This document shows positions 45,710 through 55,987 of a stretch of DNA of 64,000 nucleotides, piece after piece (position 1 is the stretch's first letter; every line of letters starts with the position of its first letter). The notes beneath the pieces were generated by a model that did no database searches, had not been told where the DNA came from, and saw nothing but the letters and a program-made list of their open reading frames with translations. Source of the stretch: Nepenthes gracilis (taxonomy: Eukaryota > Streptophyta > Magnoliopsida > Caryophyllales > Nepenthaceae); the NCBI GenBank assembly GCA_033239525.1, contig BSYO01000038.1, positions 4,169,556-4,233,555 of the forward strand, in the 5' to 3' direction. The translations under genes were made by a program, and so were the position numbers.

Positions 45710-47699
45710 ATGGCAGAGAAGAGAGAGTCCCCTTCCTCCTCGCGAACTTCTAGGGTGAGTTAGCAGAGGGTTGACAACACTGGGTCCATCTTGTCAACCA
45801 GCGCCATCGCCGCTCTGATGGTAGACTATGGGATCCCGAGCGATTGGGATTACCGTGCTCCTGGCTCCGCGGGCAGAGCCAATGCTCCACCAGATGGCTT
45901 TGTCACAGTTTATGAGCACCATCTGAGAGGGGGGCTACGTTATCCCATGCCGTGCACTCTGTATGCGCTGGTAGAGGCGTTGGGCATTCCTGTGGCGAGG
46001 CTCCGTCCTAACGCCCTCAGTTATTTGTTCTCGATGTGTATTTTCGCTCGCCTTCATGACAGCTCTTTCGATGCCAAGGCGGCTAGGTTGATCTTTCGCT
46101 TCTCGGAGTCAGAGGACTGGGTCTCCATGTCGCCGACGAACGGCTTTCGCTTTCAAGGGACCAATTTTGACTCGGTGAAAAACTAGAAGAGCCGATTCTT
46201 ATTCTTGCAGGAGCCTTCTGACTCTGAGCTTCAGCGCGAATGGGGCCCAGTTTTGAGGTTCTTCCATGAGAAAGTGTCGACAAGTGATGCCAAGGAAGCG
46301 GCAGAGTTAGTCGCCGCCATTGAGTCCCAGATGACGAAGTTCTCCATCCTGTGCTACTTTTTGACATCCATTGCGTTTGAGGCCGCCAAGTGGGGGCCTT
46401 TGTCGGGCAAGCCCGCCGCAGATCCTGCCAAGAAGAACCCTGAGGAAGGTGCCATTCTCCCATCGTTTGATGAGGACGAGGAGGAAAGTTGTTCGCTACT
46501 GGAATCATCTATGGATGAGGAGGTTGAGGCTCCCTTAAAGAGGTTGACGGAGGCCGAAGGTACCTCCACACGGAAGTTGCAGAGGTCAGATGTTAGCTCT
46601 GCTGCAAGGGTTCGGGCTCCCACCCTGGAGGCGGAGTCAAGCGCCGGGTCTCAGGAGGAGGCCGACGAACCCATTCCAATTCTTGCCGCAGTGTTAGTTG
46701 AGCACAGCGTCCCTGAGGTGGGGCTTCATTCTGGTGAGGAGTCTCTTGTGCACTCTTTCATCGATCTGGTCATGGAAGTGGCTCTAAGCATAGCGGGCGG
46801 CGCACTGCTCCTCGGTGGCCCAGAAGAAGCACGCGCGCCAGCACCAGCGTCGAAGTTAGAGGGACATTCGGAGCTGGCTGTGGTCTTTGCGGAGTCAATT
46901 TTGGTGGGTTGGATCCCGGGGGACGTCCCCGTGGCATCGGATGTGGAAGTTGTATCGAAGGCCGGCCCACCGGGCACTGACACGGCCGTGGGAGGGATGG
47001 CCCTTGAGCCGGAGCCCCCAAGCTTTCCTTTGCCTTTCGCACTTTCGACCCATTTGAGCCCTGCGGGAGTCGTGGTTGAACTTGAGGGGCGCTTGGGTGC
47101 GTCCGCATCAGGAGATTCGGTACGTCCTCCAAACGCCGCTCCCACTCAGGTACAATCGCTCTAAACTGGTTGCTCTTTCGCAGTCAAAATTTTTGAAAAT
47201 TCTTCTGACTTCTCCATTTCCCACGCAGATTCCTGAGGAGGCCGGTCCTCTTGATGAGCTAGCTGCCCTTCTGCACGGGAGCTTTCACCGTGGGCTGCAC
47301 GTTGTTTAGCGTACGAGAGCTCAGGTCGCTTCCTTTCGAGGGGACAGCGAGCGGGCGCAAGAAGAAATCAGGCGCTTGTAGCTGAAGGTGGAATGATTGG
47401 AGGCGGCGCTCACTGCTCTTGAAGACGACAATTCACGCTTGTGCAGGAATCTGAGGGGTCGGCTCACCCCGTCAGAGGCGGATCTCATGATGGACACTCG
47501 GTTTTGGGACGGCATTCGCCTGTGCCGTAGGATTGCTTCTCTTGCATCCCCTGGCGTACCGAAAGGAGTCTCCCACCCTGGAAACACCGGGGTCCAGGAC
47601 AGATCTCGTCTAAGGGATTTTCTTGAGGTTGGTCCGTCCGACTCTCCGCAGTTAGTCTTGCTGTATATATCGCTCCATTTTTTTTTTGTGTACAAGTGA
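45710..47699 (+). pseudogene. antisense gene of the second Tat element, two exons
   Basis: ATG at 45710. Exon 1 (45710-47149, 480 codons) has only two in-frame stops, both TAG (after RTSRVS and after DSVKN). The N-terminal domain has PPDGFVTVYEHHLRGGLRY, LGIPVARLRPNALSYLFSM and LIFRFSESEDWVSM, the pattern of plant putative gypsy-type transposon proteins. A low-complexity acidic and Pro/Ala/Glu-rich middle follows. Exon 1 ends CAG and a 79-nt intron (47150-47228, GTACAA...CACGCAG) restores the frame in phase 0. Exon 2 encodes a coiled coil with IRLCRRIASLASPGV, interrupted by two TAGs and one TGA, and ends near 47699. It is transcribed opposite to gag-pol, so it needs its own promoter. Its role is unknown. 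Related antisense genes exist in Grande-type Tat elements. Confidence 0.72.
47150..47228 (+). other. candidate spliceosomal intron in the antisense gene
   Basis: The donor is CAG|GTACAA and the acceptor CCCACGCAG|ATT, with a T/C-rich tract before the acceptor (TTCTTCTGACTTCTCC). Its length is 79 nt, near the lower end of plant introns. It contains an in-frame TAA, and removing it joins two coding frames in phase 0. The first Tat element has a GT donor and pyrimidine tract at a comparable place (13846-13895). Confidence 0.6.
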
Positions 47700-48269
47700 A
47701 TGGAAAGCAACTCCTTTTTTCTTTTCTGTATACATTGTCTCCCAATGCGATCAGTGACGTCGTGTCTCACGTTCAACGGCTAAACTTGCAAAGCTATTGT
47801 CGCCAAGGCTCCAATCCGGTGCCTTCTTGCGTTGTTCTCGTCCTTCATCAGAGGATGTTGTCACATCTCGCGCGTTTAATGGGAAGCTCGATCCAATAAG
47901 GTGGACGTTGTCGCAAGTCCCGTGGAGCCGCACTGAGGGCCAGTCAGGTTTTTAGGCCGCGGCAGCCGGGCTTCAGGTCTAGGCCTTTCATTGTGCGGTA
48001 TTCGCGTTGGGTGCGTGGCCCCTGCTCAAGGCGTCATCACCACGAGATCCAAGCCCTTGACCATCGTAGATGGAGGGTGCTCTCTTCTTTTTGAGAAGTT
48101 CGCTGCACGCTTACAACTCTTGCCCCCTAAGGTTTTAGTGGCTGTAAGTTGGGAAGTTTTGAAAGCACCCAGGCCTAATATCTTGACCACCTGGGTCATT
48201 TGGTGCAAAGCCAAGGTAGCGGGTCGCTAGGACCCTTCCGATGTGGAGTCGAAGTCCGGATGCATCCAC

Positions 48270-48405
48270 CTCTAGATCGCTTGATGCGCGGTTGAGGCTT
48301 GAATTAGACCGCTGATGGGCCACTTGGCACGGGGCCAAGGTTCTGAGGTGGCCGTTCATGGGCCGCTTGGTGAGGCACCAAGGCCTTGTTTTACGGATGA
48401 ATGAT
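48270..48405 (-). repeat. degenerate ~40-bp tandem repeat downstream of pol (second Tat element)
   Basis: Two to three worn units with GACCGCTGATGGGCCACTTGG and GGCCGTTCATGGGCCGCTTGG as cores. The position, between integrase stop and antisense gene, and the unit match the array at 14871-15066. The following ACTTAGGGACAGTCTAGGTT parallels ACTCGGGGGCTATTTAGGTT at 15080-15100. Confidence 0.6.
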
Positions 48406-48587
48406 AGTCCTCCCGACTTAGGGACAGTCTAGGTTATATTATTTTTGGAATGCTATGTATGCTAACACTTCACACGAATAAAGAATGCATGTTAACAGGA
48501 ATAATTAATTTTATTAAGCAAAAACTTGATGTATGTACAAGCACTCTTCAGGATGCGTGTTCATGCCTTACCTGGGCCAACGTTGTG

Positions 48588-49140
48588 TCACTGGTAGTAT
48601 TTTCTTAGGTTGGTGGCATTCCAGGTTTGGGGGACCAATTTACTATTTTGGGCGTGTAACTTGTAGAAGAGACGAGGAACGGGCCTTCCCGCCTAGGGGA
48701 GAGTTTGTTCCTGCTCCCAATTTTTCTTGCCGCTTCTACACTACGGAGGACCAGGTCCCTAACCGCAAGTGGGCGAGCTTTCACCCGCTTGTTGCAGTAG
48801 CGCGTGACACGCTGTTGAAAGGCCGCGGTTTGCAACTGGGCTGTGTCTCGAACTTTTGGAAGTAGGTCAAGGCTTTTCCGGAGTCTTTGTGAGTTGGTGG
48901 TGGGATCGAAACATTCGACCCGCAGGCAGGGTGATCCCACTTTAACGGGGACTACGGCCTTAGCCCCATAACAGAGGCTGAAGGGTGTCTTTCCTGTTGT
49001 CTCCCGCGGGGTTGTTCGATACGACTAGAGCCGGAAGGTAGCTCTTCGACCCCGAGCCCCCTGTGTCGTCTAACTTGGTCTTTAGCCCGTGCAGCAGCGT
49101 GCGATTGGTGACTTCAACAATCCGTTGGTCTGAGGGTACG
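48588..49140 (-). pseudogene. integrase C-terminal part (second Tat element)
   Basis: The minus-strand frame after a 1-2 nt deletion near 49125 contains VEVTNRTLLHGLKTKL, which holds the third catalytic acidic residue, then a region with several stops. A clean frame 48605-48940 follows (CFDPTTNSQRLRKSLDLLPK, ARPLAVRDLVLRSVEAARK). The pol stop TGA is at 48588-48590 after WNATNLRKYYQ. This is the DNA-binding tail of integrase. It is dead through frameshift and stops. Confidence 0.75.
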
Positions 49141-49753
49141 CTACGGACGTGTGGATCAACCTGATGCGTAGATCAATACAGTACCTTGTGAACTGTTTGT
49201 CAGTGAATTGGGTTCCGTTGTCAGTTACTATGACCTCGGGAAACCCAAAGCGGCAGACGATGCTCTGACGGAGGAATTCCAGTGCATTCTTCTCGGTGAT
49301 TCGAGCCAGGGAGACTGCTTCTATCCACTTGGTGAAATAGTTAATACTGATGATTAGGAACTTCCTTTGCCCAGAGGCCATAGGAAACGGACCGAGGAAG
49401 TCGAGCCCCCATTGCGCAAATGGCCATGGGGTCTGGATCAGGGTCTTTGCCTTCGACAGGTACTTCACGAGCTGCAGGCGTAATGCCTCGAAATTTCCTT
49501 GGATCTGGTTGACCACGAGCTCGGAGTTGCTGTGTACGACCAATGATTTTATGGAACATTCTTTGGCCAGGCGAAGTCTTGCGAGAAGGGCCTCATACTC
49601 TGCCATGTTGTTGGTAGCTCGGAAGGTCAGCGTGATAAAATACATAATCTCCGCGCCGTCCGGAGTTTTCAGCACGACCCCAACTTCGCTACTTGCCTGA
49701 GTGGATGATCCATCCATGCTTAGGGTCCACACTGGGTTGTCGAGGTCTCCCAC
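49110..49753 (-). pseudogene. second RNase H fused in frame to integrase core by deletion
   Basis: The 223-codon open frame starts with a Tat-type RNase H: DGSSTQASSEVGVVL and the acidic motif NNMAEYEALLARL are intact, but the third acidic site reads VVHSNSELV (Asp to Asn). After YLSKAKTLIQ it jumps in frame to TPWPFAQWGLDFLGPFP, the start of the integrase core, near 49430. The RNase H tail and the zinc-binding domain present in the first Tat element (16100-16700) are gone, about 650-700 bp. The integrase core then has Asp in LDFLGPFP and VTDNGTQF before the frameshift. The open fusion frame could have been translated, but it lacks the zinc domain. Confidence 0.75.
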
Positions 49754-49809
49754 ACTCCACGGGCTACCGAGTCATCTAGGGCTGGGGTCGCTGCCTCGAC
49801 AATGAAGTC

Positions 49810-51170
49810 TGCTAGGTCCTAACATTTGATGGCCGGCTGAGGCCGGAACTCCACGTCGAACTCTCTCAACTCCACAGCCCACTTGACCAGCCGTTTGGAA
49901 GTCTTTGGTTTTTGCAGGATTGACTTCAGAGATTGATCCGTTAGTACGATGATCCAGTGTGCTTCGAAGTAGGGCCGCCGCTTCCGCACCGAATAGATGA
50001 GCGTCAACACAATTCTTTCGGCGTGTGGATAGCGGGCCTCTACATCTATCAATACCCGGCTTATATAGTACATCGGCCGTTGTGCTCCCTCATACTCTCT
50101 GACCAGCACGGAGCTGAGGGTAGTTCCTGACCAAGTTAAGTAGAGGTACAGGTCCTTGCCCGCGCACGACGAGCTCAGGAGAGATGGGTTGGCGAGGTAG
50201 GTTTTTGGCTCTTTAAAGGCTTCGCCGTATTCCTCGGTCAACCGGAATCCTCACAATTTCATGCCCCTAAGCGCCTTAAAAAAGGGTAAGTATTTCTCCG
50301 CGGATCTGGCGAGAAACCGTGAGAAGGCTGCCAGCCGCCCGGTGAGTTTTTGCACTTCCTTCACCATCCGTGGAGGGTTCAAGTCGTGGATTGCCTTGAT
50401 CTTCTCTGCGTTGGCTTCGATGCCGCGCTAGGATACGATGAAGCCTAGGAACTTCCCTAATGTTACCCCGAATGCACATTTGTCAAGGTTGAGCTTCATC
50501 CGGTGCGCCTAGAGGATCTGGAAGGCCTCCTCTAGGTCACTGATGTGGTCGCCGGCAACCTTGCTTTTCACGAGTCTGTCATCAACTTATACTTCCACGT
50601 TCTTCTCAATCTGAGCCTCGAACATCTTGTTCACCAAGCATTGATAGGTTGCCCTGGCATTCTTGAGGCCGAAGGGTACCACCTTATAACAGTATGTCCC
50701 CTGGTCGGTCATGAAGGATGTATGCTCCTTGTCCTCAGGGTGCATCTGGATCTAGTTGTAACTAGAGTAGGCAGCCATGAAGCTCAGGAGCTCATGCCTG
50801 GACGTAGAGTCGACAAGCTGATCAATCTTGCTGAGAGGGAAACTATTCTTTGGGCAAGCTTTATTTACGTCGGTGAAATCCACGCATATTCGCCACTTGC
50901 CATTACTCTTTTTTACTAGCATGACGTTAGACAACCATTTTGGGAATTGGACCTCTTAAATAAACTCGGTGTCTAGGAATTGGACCTCTTACTAGCATGT
51001 CCAGACAACCATGGCTGGAACTGAGGCCCAGCTTAATTTTGGCCGGTATCCTAGGCATCTCGGCAGGAACCCAAGCAAACACGTCGAAGTTTGCCTTCAG
51101 GAAGGTGATTAACCGATCACGTTCGGAAGGCGGGAGAGAGCTGCCCACATGGACGCACTTTTCTGGCTCT
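49810..51170 (-). pseudogene. reverse transcriptase with first RNase H (second Tat element)
   Basis: The minus-strand order starts with FLKANFDVFAWVPAEMPRIP (about 51050-51120), a short local duplication/deletion near 50930-51010 that removes part of the fingers, then WLSNVMLVKKSNGKWRICVD and CYKVVPFGLKNARATYQ. The active site appears as VxVDDRLVKSK near 50580 with Tyr of YVDD changed to a stop (TAA). The RNase H/connection follows (WSGTTLSSVLVREYEGAQRP and LVKWAVELREFDVEFRP). Stops at YN(stop)IQMHP, FIVS(stop)RGIEAN and KC(stop)DLADF are TAG where relatives have Gln. Non-functional. Confidence 0.82.
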
Positions 51171-51270
51171 GCAGGATTTCGAGGGATCGCTTTGGTAGCT
51201 TCTCATGACTGGGGTTGTTGTAGCAGGGCTTTGTTGCGGAGGTCAAGATCTTCGTTTGGGCGGTCTGATG

Positions 51271-51720
51271 CTACGGGGGTGACCTGGGATAGGTAGCATG
51301 TTCGCCCCATCGCTTGGTTCCCAAGTACTTCCCCATGCCGTACGCGGTGGAAAATGTCACCTTCAGATGAGTGATCGACGTTACGGCCCCGAAGGTCGTA
51401 AGGAAAGGTTTGCCCAGTATAGCATTGTAAATAGATGGTAGGTCGATGACGAGGAATGCCAGCTCTCGTGTTACGGCACGCGGGTAAGTTCTCATTGTGA
51501 TCTCTAGCTAGACTATCCCCTACGCAGGTACTGGCTCGTTGTCCAAGCCATACAACGGGCCATCGGCCTCTCTCATTTGACCCTACCTTAACCCGAGCTT
51601 AAAAAAGGCACTGAGATATAACAAATTCCGCGAGCTTCTGTTATCAATAAAGACTCGTTTCAACTGGTAGTCTGTCTTACCGTCTCAAACGAGGGTGGAT
51701 ACAACAAGGGGATCAGTATG
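51271..51720 (-). pseudogene. retropepsin (second Tat element)
   Basis: On the minus strand, RVFIDNRSSRNLLYLSAF (about 51615-51670) corresponds to the catalytic IDxGSS motif. The Asp is kept but Gly is changed to Arg. ELAFLVIDLPSIYNAILGKP (about 51405-51465) is the conserved second segment. Two or three TAG stops lie between. It would have cut the Gag-Pol polyprotein. Confidence 0.75.
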
Positions 51721-51997
51721 GAGGAAGGTTACATGAGCATATCGTTGCTACTAAAGCTATTGACATCACTTTTATCCCCTACCTTCGCTCTCTTGCTGCT
51801 AGAAGTTGGTTCCTACTTCTTCTGCCTAGCATCCCTGGCGGCTACGGTGGAGATCATGTTGATCACGTTGGTGGCCGCACGGGCTTGCCCCGAGGTTGGC
51901 CTCGCTCTCCGATGTTGCGGGGGCTTGCCCCAAACTTTTCACGAACCGCTTAAGGTGCCCGTGGCAGGTCAGGTCTTCTATTTCCTACTACAACATC

Positions 51998-53400
51998 CTA
52001 TAGTTTTCTATAGATTGTCCGAGGCAACAGTGATACTGGCAGTACTTCGTCTGATGGTTGCCACTTTGGCACTTTCGGCCATTTGAAGAATTTTTGATCC
52101 TGGATTTGCATCAGGATATTCGCGCGGGTATTGTTTAGAGGAGTCAGGGACGTCTGTCCATGATCCTTCTTAGATCTCGGTGAAGGGCGTAGCTGCTTGC
52201 GGTGCTCCGGGAAGCGGTTACCGTCGCCGCTCCTCTTCTGACCGTTGGTAGGTCGGGGAGCTTTCACGGGGCCGTCTACGCGTTCGGGGTGCTTTGCCTT
52301 GTCTGCCTCCTCTGCTGTGATGTAGGCATGGGCGATGGCCTTAGCCTTCTGGAAGGACTGAGGGTGTTGGTGTGACAGATGCTTGAAGAAATCCCTTGCT
52401 GTCAACGTAGCAACGAAGGTATTGAGTTTCAACTCATCGGAGAGTTGGGGGATCCGGCGTGCCTTGGTGACGAAGCGGTTGAGAAATCACTTCAGACACT
52501 CGTCTGACCTCTGGCGGAGGCGGACCAGGTGCCATGGTTGCCTCTCTTCTCTCCGGTTGGGGGCGAACTATCTCAAGAAGCAATCAGCTAGCTCATTGAA
52601 TGAGTAGATAGAATTTGGCAGGAGGCCGTGGAACCAGAGTAGCGCGTCCCCCTCTGAGGGTGATGGGAAAACACTAGCACATCATGGCCTCGCTTGCTCC
52701 TTGCAGGGACAAATGGGTGCGGAAGCAGTTGAGGCGGTCCATCGGGTCCTTGCTTCCGTTGTACCCTTCCAGGACAGGCATCTTGAACTTGCGGGGTAGT
52801 GGCTGAGTCCGTAGGTCCATGGTGAAAGGTGACCTTCGAAGGTCGGCGGTGGATTGTGCCGGTCTCTTCTTGTGGAGGAGATCCCACAGCACCTTGACCT
52901 TCTCCTCGATCCACAGGTCGGACGCCCTCTCCGTGCGTTGATAATGTCGCGGAGCTCCATGTTGTCCTGTGGGCCTTGTTGGATTTGTCGGTGGCAACGG
53001 CTTTCCATACTGTTGGGCCACTCACTGTTGGAGTCTCCGGCGGTCGGCCTCCCTTGGGCGTGGGAGTTGTGGGGATTACGCTGTTCAAGCCATTTCCTCC
53101 AATCTTCTCGGCCAGGGGGGCTTTCAGCTGCAGTCTGGTCCCTGCTGGCGTCATCAGGTCGGTCGGATCTTCTCCTGAGGGCTGCCACGCGTTGCCTCCT
53201 TCGCCTGGAGGAGGACGCCTGGGATGCTGGAGGTGCAGCCCCCATCCAAGGGGTACCCGTCCGATTGCAGAGGGCCTGGAATGCCAACCTCATGTCACCC
53301 ATGTCCGCGACCAGGCGGTGGACATCGGGCTCTGGGCCGGTATCCGTGTGGCTTCCCATAGAGGGTTCTTTGCTGCGAACGACGACGTTTATTGCTAGGG
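51998..53400 (-). pseudogene. gag of the second Tat element
   Basis: The minus-strand start is near 53400. 52682-53359 and 52674-53021 are overlapping frames that together cover the N-terminal part, so a frameshift lies near 53000. The capsid start is recognisable as DLRRSPFTMDLRTQPLPRKF and KMPVLEGYNGSKDPMDRLNC (about 52700-52880). 51998-52432 covers the middle and C-terminal Gag (LNTFVATLTARDFFKHLSHQ, AKAIAHAYITAEEADKAKHP, TPLNNTRANILMQIQDQKF). A nucleocapsid HxHDTEDC-like piece is not seen in a clean form. Gag would assemble the particle. Confidence 0.78.
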
Positions 53401-53481
53401 CACTGGCTTATGCCCTGGTGTTCACCATTCTTGATGTTTTGGAATGAAGGTGAGAAAGAGACGCTAGGCTTCTCGTCCCGT

Positions 53482-53500
53482 TTCCCACAGACGGCGCCAA
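53482..53500 (-). other. primer binding site of the second Tat element
   Basis: The minus-strand TTGGCGCCGTCTGTGGGAA directly abuts the 5' LTR. It is the cleanest copy of this site in the window and defines the LTR boundary at 53501. Confidence 0.8.
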
Positions 53501-54155
53501 TGTTGCGTTCCGGGTCCTCGGTTGTCGTACAGATTAGGGAGTTTTTAGATTTCTAGCCGTTCTGAAGCGTACATGGAAGGGTTCGATCTCTATCCCTGTT
53601 AACCTGAGACCTATACAATACAATCAACAAACAAGATGTCAGAGGTCCGGCGAAATTTCTCCCATCAAGGCCACTCTGACACTCAAATCAGTAAATTTTT
53701 GCAATGAACGAAAATGGTGCGCACGCTAAGGGATGCGTAGAAGTATACTGAAAACGTGTGGATGGTGTGTGTTTGTATATGTGAGAGAGAGTGATGAGCA
53801 GGTGGTGGGAGGCCTGGCTCCCCAGGTGCACTGCAGCGGGTGGCTCACTTCCTGTCGCCCGAGTGGGCTTCAGGGGGTTTGGATCCAGAGGTTAGTTGGT
53901 AAGCTTTATTGCTTGCAACATAGAGTTGATTGTTTTGGATCCCCCTTTCTTTGTTGACGAAGAGGGATTTTATAGGCCCCTTGACAGGGGGATTTTGGGC
54001 ACGAGAACTCCTGTCGCTAGGGTTTGTTGGCCGCCGATCGCTGTTGGAGATTGCTGGCGTGTCAGTTGTCATTTTGCGGTGGCAGGCAGACTTTCGGGTA
54101 TTGCCGGGCACGCTTGGTCTCTCCCTTGAGCTGTGATTGGCGGACCACCTGTGGG
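53501..54155 (-). repeat. 5' LTR of the second Tat element, truncated
   Basis: About 655 bp alignable with the first 620-650 bp of 42239-43080. Similarity stops near 54155, about 190 bp short of a complete LTR, where copia integrase sequence begins. The missing end explains the lack of a target duplication. Confidence 0.82.
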
Positions 54156-54159
54156 CCAT

Positions 54160-54900
54160 CTTAAAGTGAAGACACTTGGTAGAGTATTTTATTTCATCAC
54201 ATTTATCAATAATTGTTCTAGAAAATTATAGGTATGTCCCTTGAAAGCAAAGATCATGCCCTTGACATCTTTGAATAATTTTACACCTCGGTTGAGAGGC
54301 AAATGGAAAAGAAATTGAAGTTTATCTAGAGTGATAATAGAGGGCAACATATTAGAGCATTTGATGTGTATTGTCAGTCACATAGAGTTCAATACCAAAG
54401 CGCTCCACCAAAGATATGACAGCTCAATGGTGTGGTCAAGAGGATGATAGAACGCTGATCAAAAAATTTCTTTATGTGCTTTCAGAGGTGAAACTTACCA
54501 ATTCATTTTAGGGGAAATCCATGAATGCCATGACTCACATAATCAATTTCTTACCTAGTGGTCCACTAAATGGTGATGTATTGGGAAAAGTGTGGTTTGA
54601 AAAGAAGGTCTCTTATGAATACTTTGTGTGTTTAGGTATTAGTCATTTGTCCGTGTTCTAAAGGATGAGAGGTCCAGATTTCAGTCAAAGACAAGACAAT
54701 ATATCTTTCTCGATTGGGGGGAAATGAGTTTGGCTATTGATTCTATAACTCAATAGAAAAGAAGCTTGTGAAGTCAAGAGATATGGTATTCGTTGAAGAT
54801 GAGATTATTAAAGATATCGATAAAGCGGAGAAAGTGATCTCTAATAATAACAACAACCAACTTTATGATATGAATCTTAAACTTTAGACGCTAATGCAAA
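54160..54900 (+). pseudogene. Tnt1-like copia integrase remnant
   Basis: In shifting + frames the copia integrase pattern can be followed: a FVTFIDDxSRK-like start (54190-54240), a SDNxGxxI-like piece (54325-54355), PPKxxQLNGVVKRM (54405-54450), GDVLGKVWFEKKVSYEY (54575-54625) and KDERSRFQSKTRQY (54660-54705). Asp and Glu positions lie in broken frames, with many stops. gag and protease are absent because the left side is cut by the Tat junction. Confidence 0.7.
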
Positions 54901-55019
54901 TTTAAGATGAAGATGGTGATTAAGGTGAACTTGAAGGCAAAAAAGGTCATGAGATTTTCATTCTTGATGAGGTGGATAATGCTAACCTGGATGGTGATGT
55001 TTGTCATGATGTTCATAGA

Positions 55020-55982
55020 CCTACACACACCATTCCACTACAACGATCCATGAGATCAAAGGCCCTCCTCTCATCTATCAACTAGCAAGTATGTGTTATT
55101 TATTGATGATAGAGAACTTGAATATTTTGATGAAGTTGTGGAGGATGAGCACAAATCAGAGTGAATGGAAACTATACAACTTGAGATGAATTCTTACAAG
55201 AAACCACACCTTCAAACTGATCAAGTTGCCTAAGGGCAAGTGAGTTTTGAAGAATAAGCGGATTTTTTGATTGAAGTCTGATGAGAATAACCTACAACTA
55301 AGGTATAAAGTGAGATTGGTTGTAAAAAGGTTTAACCAATGGAAGGATGTCAATTTTGAGGACAGTTTTGCTCCAATTAGGAAGATATCTTACAATAGGA
55401 TGGTTTTTGAATTAGTTGTGACTCTTTATTTAGAAATTAAATAATTAGATATACAGACGGCCTCTATGGTGATCTTAAGAAGAAAATCTATATAAAATAG
55501 TCGGAGGGATTTCAAGTTAAGGGCAAAGGAGCCTCTAGTATGCCAATTAAAGTAAAATCTTTTCGAGCTAAAGTAAGCTTCAAGATAATGGTATAAGAAA
55601 TTTGAATCTGTGATGGTGAATGTTATAGAAAAATTACTTTAAACCATTGTGACTTTATCTAAAGTTTCTCGAAGGGCACTATGGTGTCGAATGCTTCCTG
55701 GATTGCAAAGTTGAAAAAATAGTTTGGGAAATCCATTGCCATAAAAGATTTATGGTCGATGAAATAAATTATTGGCATAATGATGTTTCACGAACATGAA
55801 AAAGCAATTTATCGATATTACAAGAGAGTTACATTGAAAGGGTATTTCAACGCTTCAATATAGGAAACTCCAAACTGGTAAGTACTCCACTGGCCACTTA
55901 TTTCAAATTGAGCATTCGTCAGTGTCCATTTATGTATAATGAGAAGGCAGGCAGGAGCCACATCCCTTACTCTTTGATCGTT
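55020..55982 (+). pseudogene. Tnt1-like copia reverse transcriptase remnant
   Basis: The + strand pieces include YVLFIDDRELEYFDEVVEDE (55090-55150) and a METIQLEMNSY-like segment, then relics of the KxRLVxKGFxQxxGIDFxxxFxPV region (55300-55380) and of KVKGKxxxxCxLKKSLYGLK (55510-55580), ending in YSLIVGSV at 55982. Every segment is in the order known from Tnt1-type copia elements. The reading continues at 58079 after removal of the solo LTR at 55988-58073. Confidence 0.7.
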
Positions 55983-55987
55983 GGTAG

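Larger units (their letters stand above)
42239..54155 (-). mobile_element. Tat-lineage Ty3/gypsy element with antisense gene, near full length
   Basis: Oriented on the minus strand: 5' LTR (53501-54155, right part missing), primer site, gag, protease, reverse transcriptase with RNase H, a second RNase H joined to integrase, a short tandem array, antisense gene(s) on the + strand, polypurine tract, and 3' LTR (42239-43080). The order, dual RNase H and antisense gene place it in the Tat group. All domains carry stops or deletions, so it cannot move by itself. The right end was lost in a deletion that joined it directly to a copia relic, so no target duplication can be read. Confidence 0.88.

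Noticed and set aside
46175..46213. A 38-nt GT...AG segment around the TAG after DSVKN as a further intron
   Set aside because: It is too short for a plant intron. The first Tat element has a stop (TGA) at the same codon followed by the same KxxFxF segment, so a Trp codon mutated twice is the simpler explanation.
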